From Anastrepha obliqua (taxonomy: Eukaryota > Arthropoda > Insecta > Diptera > Tephritidae), in contig NC_072895.1 of assembly GCF_027943255.1 (NCBI RefSeq), positions 27,502,001 through 27,566,000 on the forward strand: a stretch of 64,000 nucleotides of DNA, written 5' to 3'. Below are positions 12,040 to 21,474 of this stretch, piece after piece (positions within the stretch are counted from its first letter, which is position 1; the number at the start of each line of letters is the position of its first letter). A program made the translations under genes and the position numbers. The notes beneath the pieces are model-generated. The model had not been told where the DNA came from. It made no database searches and saw only the letters and a program-made list of their open reading frames with translations.

Positions 12040-14165
12040 TTGGTTGGTTGGTTGGTTTAAGGGTGACCCCGCATCGGAGTGCCACATAGACCGCAAGTTG
12101 GGTCCGTTGTGTTGCCCTGGAGCTCATTATGTTACATGATTTCCCCACCTAACCGAGATTTTTATTGTGGATTTTGGTCAAAGATATTAATTCGTTTCGA
12201 GAATTTGATGAGAGATTCGATTTTCAGGTTCGAGAGTACTGAAAGATTGTCAATTGTTGGAGAGCCAAGAAGAGCGAGGCGACTTCTGGCTAGACCGGGA
12301 CAACTGCACAGCAAATGTCTGCTCGATACTTCCTCATCTTCGTCCTCACAGTATCTGCACAGGTCGTTTTGAGGAAACCCGAGCCGACGTGCGTGAGTGC
12401 CCAACAGGCAGTGGCCAGTGATAAGAGATATTATATGCCTTAGTTCGTGTTTCGAAAGACTTATAAGGGTTTTTGTCTGTTTCAGATTGTAGGATGGCCA
12501 GATTTGTCTGGTCGTAACGCAAGTAGTTTCCACTCGCCACCTCCGATCAGCAATGCTGTGAAATTCTCGATCAATGAGTAATTTACATGTTGAGAGCGGA
12601 ATGTGGATTGTGGGTAAGTTACTAACATTTGATTGCGCAGCTCCAGCTCTTGCGAGCTCATCAGCTTTGCAGTTACCTTCGAATCCACTGTGACCCGGTA
12701 TCCAGATAACTTGGACAGAATTCTGAACACTTATCTCGTTAAGAGATAAGAGACAGGATCGAACCACATCTGAGTGGGTATAAGAGGAGCTGAGTGCTCG
12801 AACGGCCGCTTGACTGTCGGTGAAAAAGCGGATATCCTCTAGTGATATTCTATTTTCTAAGAGAGTTTTCGCAGCATACCAGATAGCGCATACTTCCGCT
12901 TGGAATACGCTACAGTAGTCGGGTAATCTAAATGATAGATTGATGTGAGGGGATTTGGAATCTTGTTTTGAACCATCTGTATATATAATCAGTGGGCCAT
13001 CGATTTCGGTTAGATTTGTCTTCCATTCTTCCCTAGTTGGGAGTGAACAGGAGAATAGCAAGGGTGGTGATGGAAGACTTACATGATAGTCTATGTCGGA
13101 AGAGATAACAGTGTTCCTGTTCAGTATGGCCGGATGGCCAAGATACTTATTCCATTTCGATATAGCATTCATGCGTGTCGCTGCTTTCGCTGCAATCGCT
13201 TTGCCAGCCAGATCGATAGGGAACAAGTGAAGCAACGTATTTAAAGCCTTAGTAGGTGTTGTACTTAAGCATCCTGTTATCAGGAGGCAGGCTGTTCTTT
13301 GAACTCGATCAATTGTGGCTACTCTGCACCGTTTTTCGAGTGCTGTCCACCATACAACCACACCGTAGAAGAGTATCGGTTTGATGATCGAGGTATATAT
13401 CCAATAAATGATCCGAGGTGAAAAACCCCAGGTTTTGCCTATAGCTTTCTTACAAGTATAGAGAGCTATGAAAGCTTTTTTACATCTGTTTTCGATGTTC
13501 AATTTCCAACTCAACTTCCTATCTAGAATAACTCCTAGATATTTAGCTGAGTCAGATAGGAGTAATGATTCCCCTTTTAAAGTTATTGTTTGCAGTGGAG
13601 GAGATTGTTGTTTCCTATTGAAGAGAACAAGATCTGTCTTTGCTGGATTCGCATTTAGTCCGCATTCGGTGCACCATTTTGACAGAATATTGATTGAGCG
13701 TTGCATGAGCTCAGTGAGGGTATTCAGGTGTTTGCCTGACACGCAGAGAGCAATATCATCTGCATAGGCTACAACCTTGCAGCCTGCTTTTTCGAGATTT
13801 CGAAGCAAACTGTTTACAGCGAGATTCCAGAGAAGGGGTGAAAGTACTCCGCCTTGAGGGGTGCCTTTGACGGCGTACATTCTCATGCGGCTTAGCCCAA
13901 GCTCTGAAGTGATTATTCTATTTTGGAGCATTTGTTCGATCATCTTTCGGATGGAGTAATTAATACCCAATTTGGCAATTTCAGATAAAATAGCGTTGGG
14001 TTCAATATTATTAAAAGCACCTTCTATGTCCATAAATGCGACAAGAGAGTACTCCTTATTGTGAAGGGAAGTTTCCACTGTTTGCACCAGTGAATGAAGT
14101 GCCGTTTCAGTCGATTTCCTTTTAGTGTAGGCATGTTGTGCCTCAGAGATCAACTTAGTATCAAG
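12040..14165 (-). mobile_element. 5'-truncated non-LTR retrotransposon with RT and RNase H
   Basis: This is the 3' two kilobases of an I/LOA/R1-like element inserted in minus orientation. The ORF2 frame (12162-14153) is followed by a short 3' UTR, then four copies of ACCA (as GGTTGGTTGG on +), then A-rich sequence. The 5' edge lies at about 14165, inside the RT domain, so the endonuclease and first RT motifs are missing, as expected from incomplete target-primed reverse transcription. Target duplications were not resolved because both flanks are AT-rich. Confidence 0.92.
12162..14153 (-). CDS. ORF2 fragment: reverse transcriptase plus RNase H, 663 residues, open
   Basis: The product would copy element RNA into the target site by target-primed reverse transcription and degrade the RNA strand. 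RT motifs are intact: MDIEGAF (residues 41-47), GTPQGGVLSP (97-106) and the catalytic YADD (130-133). The RNase H catalytic set can be traced: Asp393 in YTDGSK, Glu420 in FQAE, Asp446 in FTDSQ, His488 in WIPGHSG and Asp498 in KADEL. The segment after TDGSK seems a few residues short compared with relatives. A Cys/His knuckle (CRYC, then HLLC) lies near the C-terminus. The frame has no stop over nearly 2 kb, so the insertion is recent compared with its neighbours. The start is arbitrary because the true N-terminus (endonuclease, early RT) was never copied. Confidence 0.93.
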   Translation of the reverse strand: MISEAQHAYTKRKSTETALHSLVQTVETSLHNKEYSLVAFMDIEGAFNNIEPNAILSEIAKLGINYSIRKMIEQMLQNRIITSELGLSRMRMYAVKGTPQGGVLSPLLWNLAVNSLLRNLEKAGCKVVAYADDIALCVSGKHLNTLTELMQRSINILSKWCTECGLNANPAKTDLVLFNRKQQSPPLQTITLKGESLLLSDSAKYLGVILDRKLSWKLNIENRCKKAFIALYTCKKAIGKTWGFSPRIIYWIYTSIIKPILFYGVVVWWTALEKRCRVATIDRVQRTACLLITGCLSTTPTKALNTLLHLFPIDLAGKAIAAKAATRMNAISKWNKYLGHPAILNRNTVISSDIDYHVSLPSPPLLFSCSLPTREEWKTNLTEIDGPLIIYTDGSKQDSKSPHINLSFRLPDYCSVFQAEVCAIWYAAKTLLENRISLEDIRFFTDSQAAVRALSSSYTHSDVVRSCLLSLNEISVQNSVQVIWIPGHSGFEGNCKADELARAGAAQSNVSNLPTIHIPLSTCKLLIDREFHSIADRRWRVETTCVTTRQIWPSYNLKQTKTLISLSKHELRHIISLITGHCLLGTHARRLGFPQNDLCRYCEDEDEEVSSRHLLCSCPGLARSRLALLGSPTIDNLSVLSNLKIESLIKFSKRINIFDQNPQ

Positions 14166-14344
14166 TTGGGTTTTGTTATGTTATTTCTTTATTTGTTTAT
14201 TTTATTTTTATTATTTTTTTCAATTTATTTTTTATTTTTTTATTTTTTATCATTCATTATCAAATACTCACATTATCACCATCATTAATTACACAAGTGT
14301 TCATTAAGCTACTCATTTTTGTTCTAGCCATGGGAAAGAACTGA

Positions 14345-14921
14345 TAGTTTCCCCTTGTCGGTGTGATGCTCTATCTCTCTTTCACCCATAGCAAAAGGCA
14401 AGGTAACTAATCATTTTTATAATGTAATTACTGCTGACGACTAAACTGCTCATTGTCGTCAACGCAAACTTCTCAGCACTAATAATCAAACTTCTCATTT
14501 TTGTTATCATAAAGTCCTCAGCAAAGCCAAACTTGCATTTTTGTTATCATAAAATAATCAGCACTGGTAGCCAAACTACACATTTTGGTTATCATAACAT
14601 GTTTTATTTAGAAATATTTAGATATATTATAAAAATAATATTTTTTTTGTATTCATTAGAAAGTATTTACATATTATTTCGGTGTTCCATCCACAGAGAT
14701 TCGAATCTATCCATTTTCAATTGGATCTACTCATTCGGCTACGGCGACCATGTAACAAACGCAATAAAATTTCACACTAGTACCTTTTTCAGAGCAGCCA
14801 CATTATAAGCGTACAAATGAGTTGCCTTGCCATTCAGAATATAGTAGATATATTTTTCCCTTATATGACATTCCTATTAGTAAAAGAGAAATAGTATATC
14901 ACACCGACAAGGGGAAAGGAA
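14345..14921. repeat. MITE-like block: terminal inverted repeats enclosing tandem short repeats
   Basis: An inverted repeat of about 38 bp with few mismatches bounds the block. The core TTTCCCCTTGTCGGTGTGAT lies at 14349-14368 and its exact complement at 14898-14917. Inside, a diverged repeat with the core CATTTTTGTTATCATAA and an associated TCAGCA recurs about three times between 14497 and 14600 (spacing 40-50 bp). A tRNA-like segment follows at 14681-14754. No protein is encoded. Superfamily unknown. Confidence 0.75.
14681..14754 (-). repeat. tRNA-like segment (SINE head or tRNA relic)
   Basis: Read on the minus strand it begins GTCGCCGTAGCCGAATGAG (A-box-like) and carries GATTCGAATCTC (B-box-like) about 45 bases later. 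It ends at AACACC. This matches the layout of the tRNA-derived heads of the SINEs at 15290 and 51211, but the SINE body does not follow. The cloverleaf is not convincing enough to call a functional tRNA. Confidence 0.6.
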
Positions 14922-15273
14922 TATCAAATAAAATATGTATCTCATATTCTTTCCCGCATGCATTAGAGACTAAGAAAATACTAGTAAATGTGTTGGTATT
15001 TTTGTCAAAAGTACTCGGCATTGTCTTGTAGGGATATTTTCTAATTTATATAACAGGTACTTGAGCCTTAAGCGGTTCTGGTGTTATATCCTGACTTGCG
15101 AAAATAGAAAATCTACCGGAAATTGCATGTTTGGTCTTCAAGAACCAAAGCTTGTCGAATATCCTTTCCCACAAATTGGTAAATTTCCTCGTTTCCACGA
15201 GCCTCGCTATGTTCTGGGATCTGAAAAAGAGTAAATTTCAATATAGTTTAGTAGTTTTTGTTTTTCGTAAAGC
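14922..15273. other. Spacer, nothing recognised
   Basis: Unique AT-rich sequence up to the SINE target-site duplication at 15274-15289. Confidence 0.4.
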
Positions 15274-15631
15274 ATTTCAGTAAATCGTCGGCCGCCGTAG
15301 TCGAATGGGTTGGTGCGTGACTACCATTCGGAATTCACAGAGCGAACGTCGGTTCGAATCTCGGTCAAACACAAAAATTAAGAAAAACATTTTTCTCATA
15401 GCAGTCGCCCCTCGGCAGGCAATGGCAAACCTCTGAGTGTATTTCTGCTATGAAAAAGCTCCTCATAAAAAAATATCTGCCGTTCGGAGTCGGCTTAAAA
15501 CTGTAGGTCCCACCATTTGTGGAACAACATCAAGACGCACACCCCAAATAGGAGGAGGAGCTCGGCCAAACACCCAAAAAGGGTGCACGCGCCAATTATA
15601 TGTATATAGATATATATTTCAGTAAATCATC
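15274..15631 (+). repeat. Full-length tRNA-derived SINE with target-site duplication
   Basis: The tRNA-like head starts at about 15290 (GCCGCCGTAGTCGAATGGG; A box about 15298). The polymerase III B box GGTTCGAATC is at 15351-15360. The body follows (GGCAATGGCAAACCTC, CTGCCGTTCGGAGTCGGCTT, GTGGAACAACATCAAGACGC) and ends ACGCGCCAATTATA with a TATA-rich tail to 15615. It is flanked by 16-bp direct repeats ATTTCAGTAAATCGTC (15274-15289) and ATTTCAGTAAATCATC (15616-15631), as left by LINE-driven retroposition. This is the best reference copy in the window. Confidence 0.93.
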
Positions 15632-15715
15632 TAACAACAGGTTACGAAAAGAACTGTTAAAAAACTTGGTTCCACTATTTCAGATAAGAAAAAATGAGCT
15701 CATATTATGGAACTA

Positions 15716-16207
15716 AAGGGTTTTCCAATAAGAGGTGATTTTCCCGTAAAAGATCAATGGTTTCGTTGCTTGTGTGGCACGTAGCGTCGTCTTGTTGAAA
15801 ATAAACGTTGTCCAGATCAATATCATCCAATTTCGGCCATAAAAAATCGTTTATCATCTCTCTATAGCGCAATCCATTCACCGTAACTGTTGCTCCAGCT
15901 TCATTTTCGAAAAAGTAAGGTCCAATGACTCCGCCGGACCATAAACCACACCAAACAGTCACACGTTGAGGACAGAAAGGCTTTTCAAGAATAATTCAAC
16001 AAACTCAAAAATGTTCGAGTTTTACGAACCGTCTCTGCCAAATTTTCACCATTTTTATAGTGAATTTTAGTAATTTCAATGCGGTTTGTTGTTGTTTAAG
16101 CGTGTATCGTTCCATTTTTATTAATGGCGTAGTTTTTACTTGTCAAATATCCAAAAATTACAGCTTCAAAAGTGACATCTACCGAAATAGCGGGCTATTC
16201 AAAATAA
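15716..16207 (-). mobile_element. D,D41D mariner-like element A, doubly deleted copy
   Basis: Starts with TA and AAGGGTTTTCCAATAA at the left. On the minus strand it encodes WCGLWSGGVIGPYFF through the second Asp region (QQDDATCHTSNET), running straight into the terminal repeat with the same C-terminal deletion as the copy at 7650-8596. A second deletion removes most of the N-terminal half, joining the start region (about 16030) to the part just before WCG. The right end stops at AATAGCCCGC (minus-strand sense) without the outer terminal repeat. Confidence 0.88.
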
Positions 16208-16631
16208 AATCTGTGCCTGAGATAAGCATTATTTTCATCATTGAGGAATGTTGCTGACAAAAGTGTGAAGTCTCGCGAAGACATGCATTATAAATTATAT
16301 AAAATAATGATTCGATTCCAAATACACATATACCACTGGTAACACCATGAACCGTATAGGTCTAAGTGAAATATTTTTACAGATCAGCCAACATTACCTA
16401 TCCTTCAAAATATCTAGGACGTTTTACTCGAACGTTTATTGTCCATTTTTTAGTTTATTGGCCATTTTTTACTATTATGATATATTAGACCAAACGATGG
16501 ATTCATCTACATACTTATGGTTTAGTCAGCATTGGGACCATTGATTCTTTATATTTCCATGTTTGTTGACTCGCCATCAATTTTTCCAAGCAGAGATTTT
16601 TCTTAACTTGATAAAATCTATAAAATTCTAG
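16208..16631 (+). other. Probable intron sequence upstream of the unpg exon
   Basis: AT-rich sequence ending in a polypyrimidine-poor but usable acceptor (TTCTAG at 16626-16631) directly before the homeobox-containing exon. Nothing else is recognised. The donor side of this intron and the 5' exon were not found. Confidence 0.5.
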
Positions 16632-16870
16632 GCTACACACACTCTGATAGTGAAGACTGTTCCGATGATGAAGCGACGGGTGGTCATAGCGATTTGAATA
16701 AGGATTCCGGTAGTAATTGTGGCGGTGGAAATTCCAAATCGCGTCGAAGGCGAACCGCTTTCACCTCCGAGCAACTGCTGGAACTGGAAAGAGAATTCCA
16801 TGCGAAGAAATATTTAAGCCTGACCGAGAGAAGTCAAATAGCGACAAGCCTTAAACTCAGTGAAGTACAG
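16632..16870 (+). CDS. unpg: unplugged (Gbx-type homeobox), internal exon with homeodomain residues 1-44
   Basis: Encodes part of a nuclear, sequence-specific homeodomain transcription factor. In Drosophila, unpg acts in nervous-system and tracheal patterning (family knowledge). The exon begins with two bases completing a codon after acceptor AG at 16630-16631. It reads [13 protein letters not shown], then a Gly/Asn/Ser linker, then [20 protein letters not shown], the Gbx-class start of the homeodomain. It ends LKLSEVQ exactly before the donor GTGAGC at 16871. The break between homeodomain residues 44 and 45 is a classical homeobox intron position. The frame is intact over 79 codons. The N-terminal exon(s) are not visible in the window, so the start codon is unknown. 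Confidence 0.95.
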
Positions 16871-17571
16871 GTGAGCAGAAATTATTTTAAGGTTTAAATT
16901 TCACAAGAAGTTGAAAGAAGAAAATGAAAAATAAAATAAAATAAAAAAATATATAAAATTAAAAAAAACAAATAACATGAATTTAAAGGCACTATAATTC
17001 GAATTTAGTTTCTGTCAAAAAAAAATTTATATTGTATGTGTACATAGTATATATAAAACAAAACATCAATTTAATTTAAATTAAAAAAAATTAATACATA
17101 TGCCAATTTAGTGTTCCTAGTAAAGTATGAGTAGCGTAAAATTATATTTTTAACTGCATATACAGTCCGATCATTCGATTTGAGTCAATAATATTTATTT
17201 AAAAAAAAATGTCAGGTATGCAGTTTTACAACCCATTGAATTTTAGTATAATAAAGTGAAAGTCTCAAGTGGCTGGAAAATCGCGTTGATTTTTTGATTT
17301 CTCTACGTAATTTTTTTAATATGGAAGAGAACACCCAACGCCGTCCGCAATAAAACTGCTCACTCGAATTTTTTTTTCGCCCTTTAAAGTTTTAAATAAC
17401 TAGTATTATTACAAGAATTTAACCCTTGAACAATTTCTCTGCGTTAGTTTTGCATCTGAACAAAGCTAAAACACTCTTGGCCACCACTTATGTAATACAT
17501 ACATATCTACACGCATATTTACATTAAAAAACAAGTATTAATATAAAATCGTTTACATCTGTTTTTTGCAG
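16871..17571 (+). other. unpg: unpg intron splitting the homeobox
   Basis: A 701-base AT-rich intron with donor GTGAGC (16871) and acceptor TTTTTTGCAG (17562-17571). It is phase 0. No transposon or RNA gene is recognised in it. Confidence 0.92.
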
Positions 17572-17967
17572 GTGAAAATCTGGTTTCAAAATCGTCGTGC
17601 CAAATGGAAGCGCGTGAAAGCTGGCCTCACATCGCATGGCCTCGGCCGTGGTACTGGCGGCGGCACCAAAATTGTCGTACCCATACCAGTGCATGTGAAT
17701 CGTTTTGCGGTGCGATCGCAACACCAACAATTGGAGAAAATGTGCCTGAGTGGTCCAAAACCTGATCTGCGCAAGAAAATGCCCACCGAACTAAGTGGCT
17801 TCGAGAAATTCAATGGCGCCAATGGCGTGGTGGCGAGCTTGAGCAATGGCAGCGCCGCTGGTATTCTGAGCGCTACGGCGACGCCGGCAGCATTAATGGC
17901 GGCAGCGAATATGGCGGCGGCGAATACAGTGACGGGTACTTTGGCTTTAGCGCGTAGTATTTATTGA
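17572..17967 (+). CDS. unpg: unplugged, terminal exon: recognition helix and conserved C-terminal tail
   Basis: 131 codons plus TGA at 17965-17967. It opens with VKIWFQNRRAKWKRVKAG, which is the DNA-recognition helix with Trp48, Phe49, Gln50 and Asn51. A tail strongly recalling Drosophila unpg follows: TKIVVPIPVHVNRFAVRSQH, QLEKMCLSGPKPDLRKK, a GGF-like FEKF segment, and the end LARSIY. Between them lies an Ala-rich stretch (AALMAAANMAAAN) that is likely to vary between species. No stops or frameshifts, so the gene appears functional. Whether an alternative last exon exists cannot be told from this DNA. Confidence 0.95.
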   Translation: MKIWFQNRRAKWKRVKAGLTSHGLGRGTGGGTKIVVPIPVHVNRFAVRSQHQQLEKMCLSGPKPDLRKKMPTELSGFEKFNGANGVVASLSNGSAAGILSATATPAALMAAANMAAANTVTGTLALARSIY

Positions 17968-18645
17968 AGTGGTTTCAGTTACTCGACGGTAGTTAGATGA
18001 TAATTTTATGTTATTTTGAGATTTTAAACTAAATAATTAAATAGTTCTAATTTATTTGGATGTTTTTTTAGTTTTATTTAATTGTGTTTTCTGCAGTTTT
18101 ATTTAAGTATGAAATCATAAAATATTGAGACAAAATGTAAATGTAAATTGAAATAATTTAAATAAGAAGAATTAAAAAAATTAAAAAAAAATAATAATAT
18201 TATCTGCTTAATATGAATTTCGTAAACACCAGTGTTCGGCGCTTTTCAGTTTTCGAGGTTTATCTATGAAGATCACTTTAGTACTGCAAAATGCTGAGTA
18301 ACTACAGAGTAGTTCGACCATTTGCTCTGCCTATTGTCAGTTTATGGTAAGTTACAGTTACCACAGAAAAGTTGTAATTTAGTTTTAGTCTTTTCGTGTT
18401 CGAGCCGAACGCAGAAACACCCTGTTTTATAGATTTTTCTGTCAACTATGAGTTGTTGTGAGAGTGCAGAGACATTCAAATTCATATGCCTGCTCTTTCT
18501 AACGGTCAATTCGTTTTAAAAGCTACTTCTTTGATGAAAATACCGATCGGTGATGTGTCAGACAGAATACATAACTAACTTCCATTAAACATCTTAAAAC
18601 ACTTATCACTGTTATCGAAACAGCAACAAAGCCGCGTGAGCCGAC
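17968..18645 (+). other. unpg 3' UTR and downstream DNA
   Basis: AT-rich sequence following the unpg stop. No AATAAA was seen. ATTAAA occurs at about 18171 and 18180 and is the likeliest poly(A) signal, followed by A-rich sequence. 18220-18645 is unique sequence of unknown role. Confidence 0.5.
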
Positions 18646-18649
18646 GGAC

Positions 18650-20330
18650 TGAGCTATTCAAACATGGCGACGAGGAGCTGGTAAGGTAAATGCATCAGCG
18701 CCTGTGCAAAATGTGGTCGGATGAAAGCATACTTGCCGATGTGCCAATTACCGCGGGATTATATATGTATATATATAATTGGCGCGTACAGTCTTTTTTT
18801 GGGTATTTGGCCGCGCTCCTCCTCCTATTTGTGGCGTGCGTGATGTTCTTCCACAAATGGAGGGACCTACAGTTTCAAGCCGACTCCGGCAGATATTTTT
18901 TATGAGGAGCTTTTTCATGGCAGAAATACACTCGGAGGTTTGGCATTGCCTGCCGAGGGGCGACCGCTATTAGAAAAATGTTTTTCTTAATTTTGGTGTT
19001 TCACCGAGATTCGAACCAACGTTCTCTCTGTGAATTCCGAATGGTAATCACGCACCAACCCATTCGGCTACGGCGGCCGACTACGTGGGATTAGTCTTTT
19101 AAATGTCGCCTGTAATGTCCGAACGAGCGTATTGCGTGAAAGGCTGAAGCCCACCATCAACCAACTGCTTGGACCTTATCAATGTGGCTTGAAAAAAACC
19201 CTTGAAAGGAGAATCACACATAACACAGACCATTTTTTTTGTCGATTTTAAAACTGCATTTGACAGGACGAAAAAAAGTTGCCTATATGCTGCGATGCTT
19301 GAATTTGGTGTACCCACAAAACTAATACGGTTTTGCAAGATGCCGTTGCTCAACACTAGCACCGCCGTCAGAATTGGGAAGGACCTCTCCGAGCCGTTAG
19401 ATACCAGACGGGTTTCAGACAGGGTGAATCTCTGTAGTGTGAGTTCTTGAAACTGATGCTGGAAACGATTGCACGAACCGCAGAACTTAATCGCACCCTT
19501 AAGAGCGTACAATTGTTGGCTTATGCCGATGATTTTGACAACATCATCCTTAAGAACCGCGCTGTAAGTTCTGCCTTCTCCAAACTGGATAAAGAGGCAA
19601 AGCGAATGGGTCTGGCGGTGAACGAGGACAAAACGAAGTACCTCCTGTCTTCAAACGAACAGTCGGCGCACTCGCGTATCGGCACACACGTCACTGTTGA
19701 TAGTTATAATTTTCAGGTTGTAAAAGACTTCGTATATTTAGGAACCAGCATTAACACCTATATAAATGTCAGCCTGGAAATCTAACGGTGCATCCCCCTT
19801 GCCAACACGTGCTACTTTGGACTAAGTAGGCAACTGAGTAGTAAAGTCCTCTCTCGACGAACAAAATTAACACTCTACAAGACTCTCATCATGCCCGTTC
19901 TAACGTATGGCGCAGAAGCCTGCACGATGACAACATCCGATGAAGCGACGCTTGGAGTGTTCGAGAGAAAGATTCTGCGTAAGATTTTTGGACCTTTGCA
20001 CGTTGGCAAAAGCGAATATCGCAGACGATGGAACGATGAGCTGTATGAGCTTTACGACGACATAGACATAGCGCAGCGAATAAAGATCCAGCGGCTACGT
20101 TGGTTGGGTCATGTCGTCCGAATGGATACAAACGCTCTGGCTCTGAACGTATTCGATGCGGTACCAGCTGGTGGTAGCAGAAGAAGAGGAAGGCCTCCTC
20201 TGCCTTGTAAAGATCAGTTTGGCTTCACTTGGTGTGTCCAAATGACGCCGGGTAGTAAGAGAAAGACCAGTCTTTCGCGATTTGTTAAACTCGGCTAAAA
20301 TCGGCCAATTAAGAAGAAGAAATATCGATA
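18650..20330 (+). mobile_element. Non-LTR retrotransposon (AAG-tailed family), SINE-split relic
   Basis: ORF2 remnants run in order. HQRLCKMWSDES (18690-18730) is the approach to the RT domain. After the nested SINE come GISLLNVACN and ERLKPTINQLLGPYQCGL, VDFKTAFDR (motif A, 19240-19270), LLAYADD (19514-19534), VVKDFVYLGTSIN and MPVLTYGAEACTM, and the C-terminal DIAQRIKIQRLRWLGHVVRM (19891-20298). Stops and frameshifts occur after motif A and near 19440, 19785 and 20215. The 3' end is AATTAAGAAGAAGAA at 20306-20320. The same tail closes the related copies at 40030-40465 and 63222-64000. Confidence 0.9.
18759..19080 (-). repeat. Full-length tRNA-derived SINE nested in the non-LTR relic
   Basis: Minus-strand copy. 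The tRNA-like head is at 19080-18995 (GCCGTAGCCGAATGGGTTGG, B box GGTTCGAATCTC) and the body and TATATA-rich tail are at 18780-18759. Imperfect flanking direct repeats (TACCGCGGGATTA before, CTACGTGGGATTA after) support a target duplication of about 12 bp. Its insertion splits an RT reading frame (WSDESILADV | GISLLNVACN). Confidence 0.9.
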
Positions 20331-21474
20331 TGGTTACGACCACCTTAACCTTAATACTTTGAATATATGAACTGTGCAAATTATTGTTCAATGAATCCTT
20401 AAATGCAAGGAATGTAAATTTTAGGTTTTCTCTCAATATTTGGGGTAAATATTCCATACAACAGTCCTACATTTTCATCCCGGTTTGTACATCAAGCTCT
20501 TCCATCTGAAAGCCACTTTTTCTTCCTACTTATTTTATTTCATTCAAAAAAATCAGGCAATCAGCATTAAGACTAGATTATGGTTAGAAATTAAAGCGAA
20601 CTCTAATATTTTTCTTTAAGGCAGAAGTTTAGAAGACATTTAGAAAAGTTGTCTGAGCCTTCTCTTTAAAAAAATATATGGGTGCTCTATATCGAAAATA
20701 AGAGTAGTTTTGAGCGCATTCTAACGTTGCACTCGAACTTTCAATTCTTACGTCCGTATTCGAACATCCTGAGTAAGGAGGCATTGTTGTGCCTCTAGTC
20801 ATGCAGTACTGTTATGCTATTATACTCAATTCTGACTCTCACGTCCAGATTGGCGTACCTTGTGAAGCGTGAGAAAGCCTTGTGCGAGCAACGCTTTGTG
20901 GTAACAAGTCGGAAGTAGCCTTGGACCACGGCAGAAAAAGACGGACTTTTAATTGAGTCACTCCTACGCTTCTGGTTCGCTATATGCATAGAAATGCCCC
21001 TGAAATTAAAATCTCATAGAATGCCATTGTGCGCGGGATTTGGGGTTCTTCACTTAAAAAAACCTTTCAATGAAAATGCAAACAAAGAATCGCATGGGAC
21101 CACACATGATGGCCGTGGGTTGTGTTCCGATGACTCTGACTTGAGAGATGCACCTGAAATGTCGGTCACTTAATGCGAAAGGTGTCCACACTCAGCTATT
21201 TAGTGCCCTCGTAAGATTATTTGTAAAGCAACATCAAGCCGCATACCAAAAATAGGAGGAGCTCGCCCACACACCTAACAGAAGTGTACGCGCCACTGAT
21301 TTATTTATTTTAGGGAGTAAGGGCTGACATTGTCGCCACCCAAGCAACGCATAGGGCACCTACTACATGCCATTTAACTAGAGAGAATTCGGTGTCAGAT
21401 TTGAGGTTTGGAGTAGGACTTCCAAATTACCTCCAATAAAACATTTATCGAAGTTGATACCTTACCTTTCATTG
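20331..21474. other. Unassigned DNA with a SINE fragment
   Basis: Only the SINE fragment at 21221-21300 is recognised. The rest shows no transposase, RT or host exon signature. Confidence 0.35.
21221..21300 (+). repeat. SINE 3' fragment
   Basis: Contains only the last ~80 bp of the SINE body (AACATCAAGCCGCATACC, AATAGGAGGAGCTCG, GTACGCGCC), followed by a TTTATTTATTT tail. Confidence 0.8.

Noticed and set aside
13468..13767. 99-codon + strand frame opposite ORF2
   Set aside because: Shadow of the RT frame at 12162-14153. No independent support.
14681..14754. Functional tRNA gene
   Set aside because: The box-like motifs are present, but the arms do not pair convincingly and the same layout occurs as the head of the SINE family.
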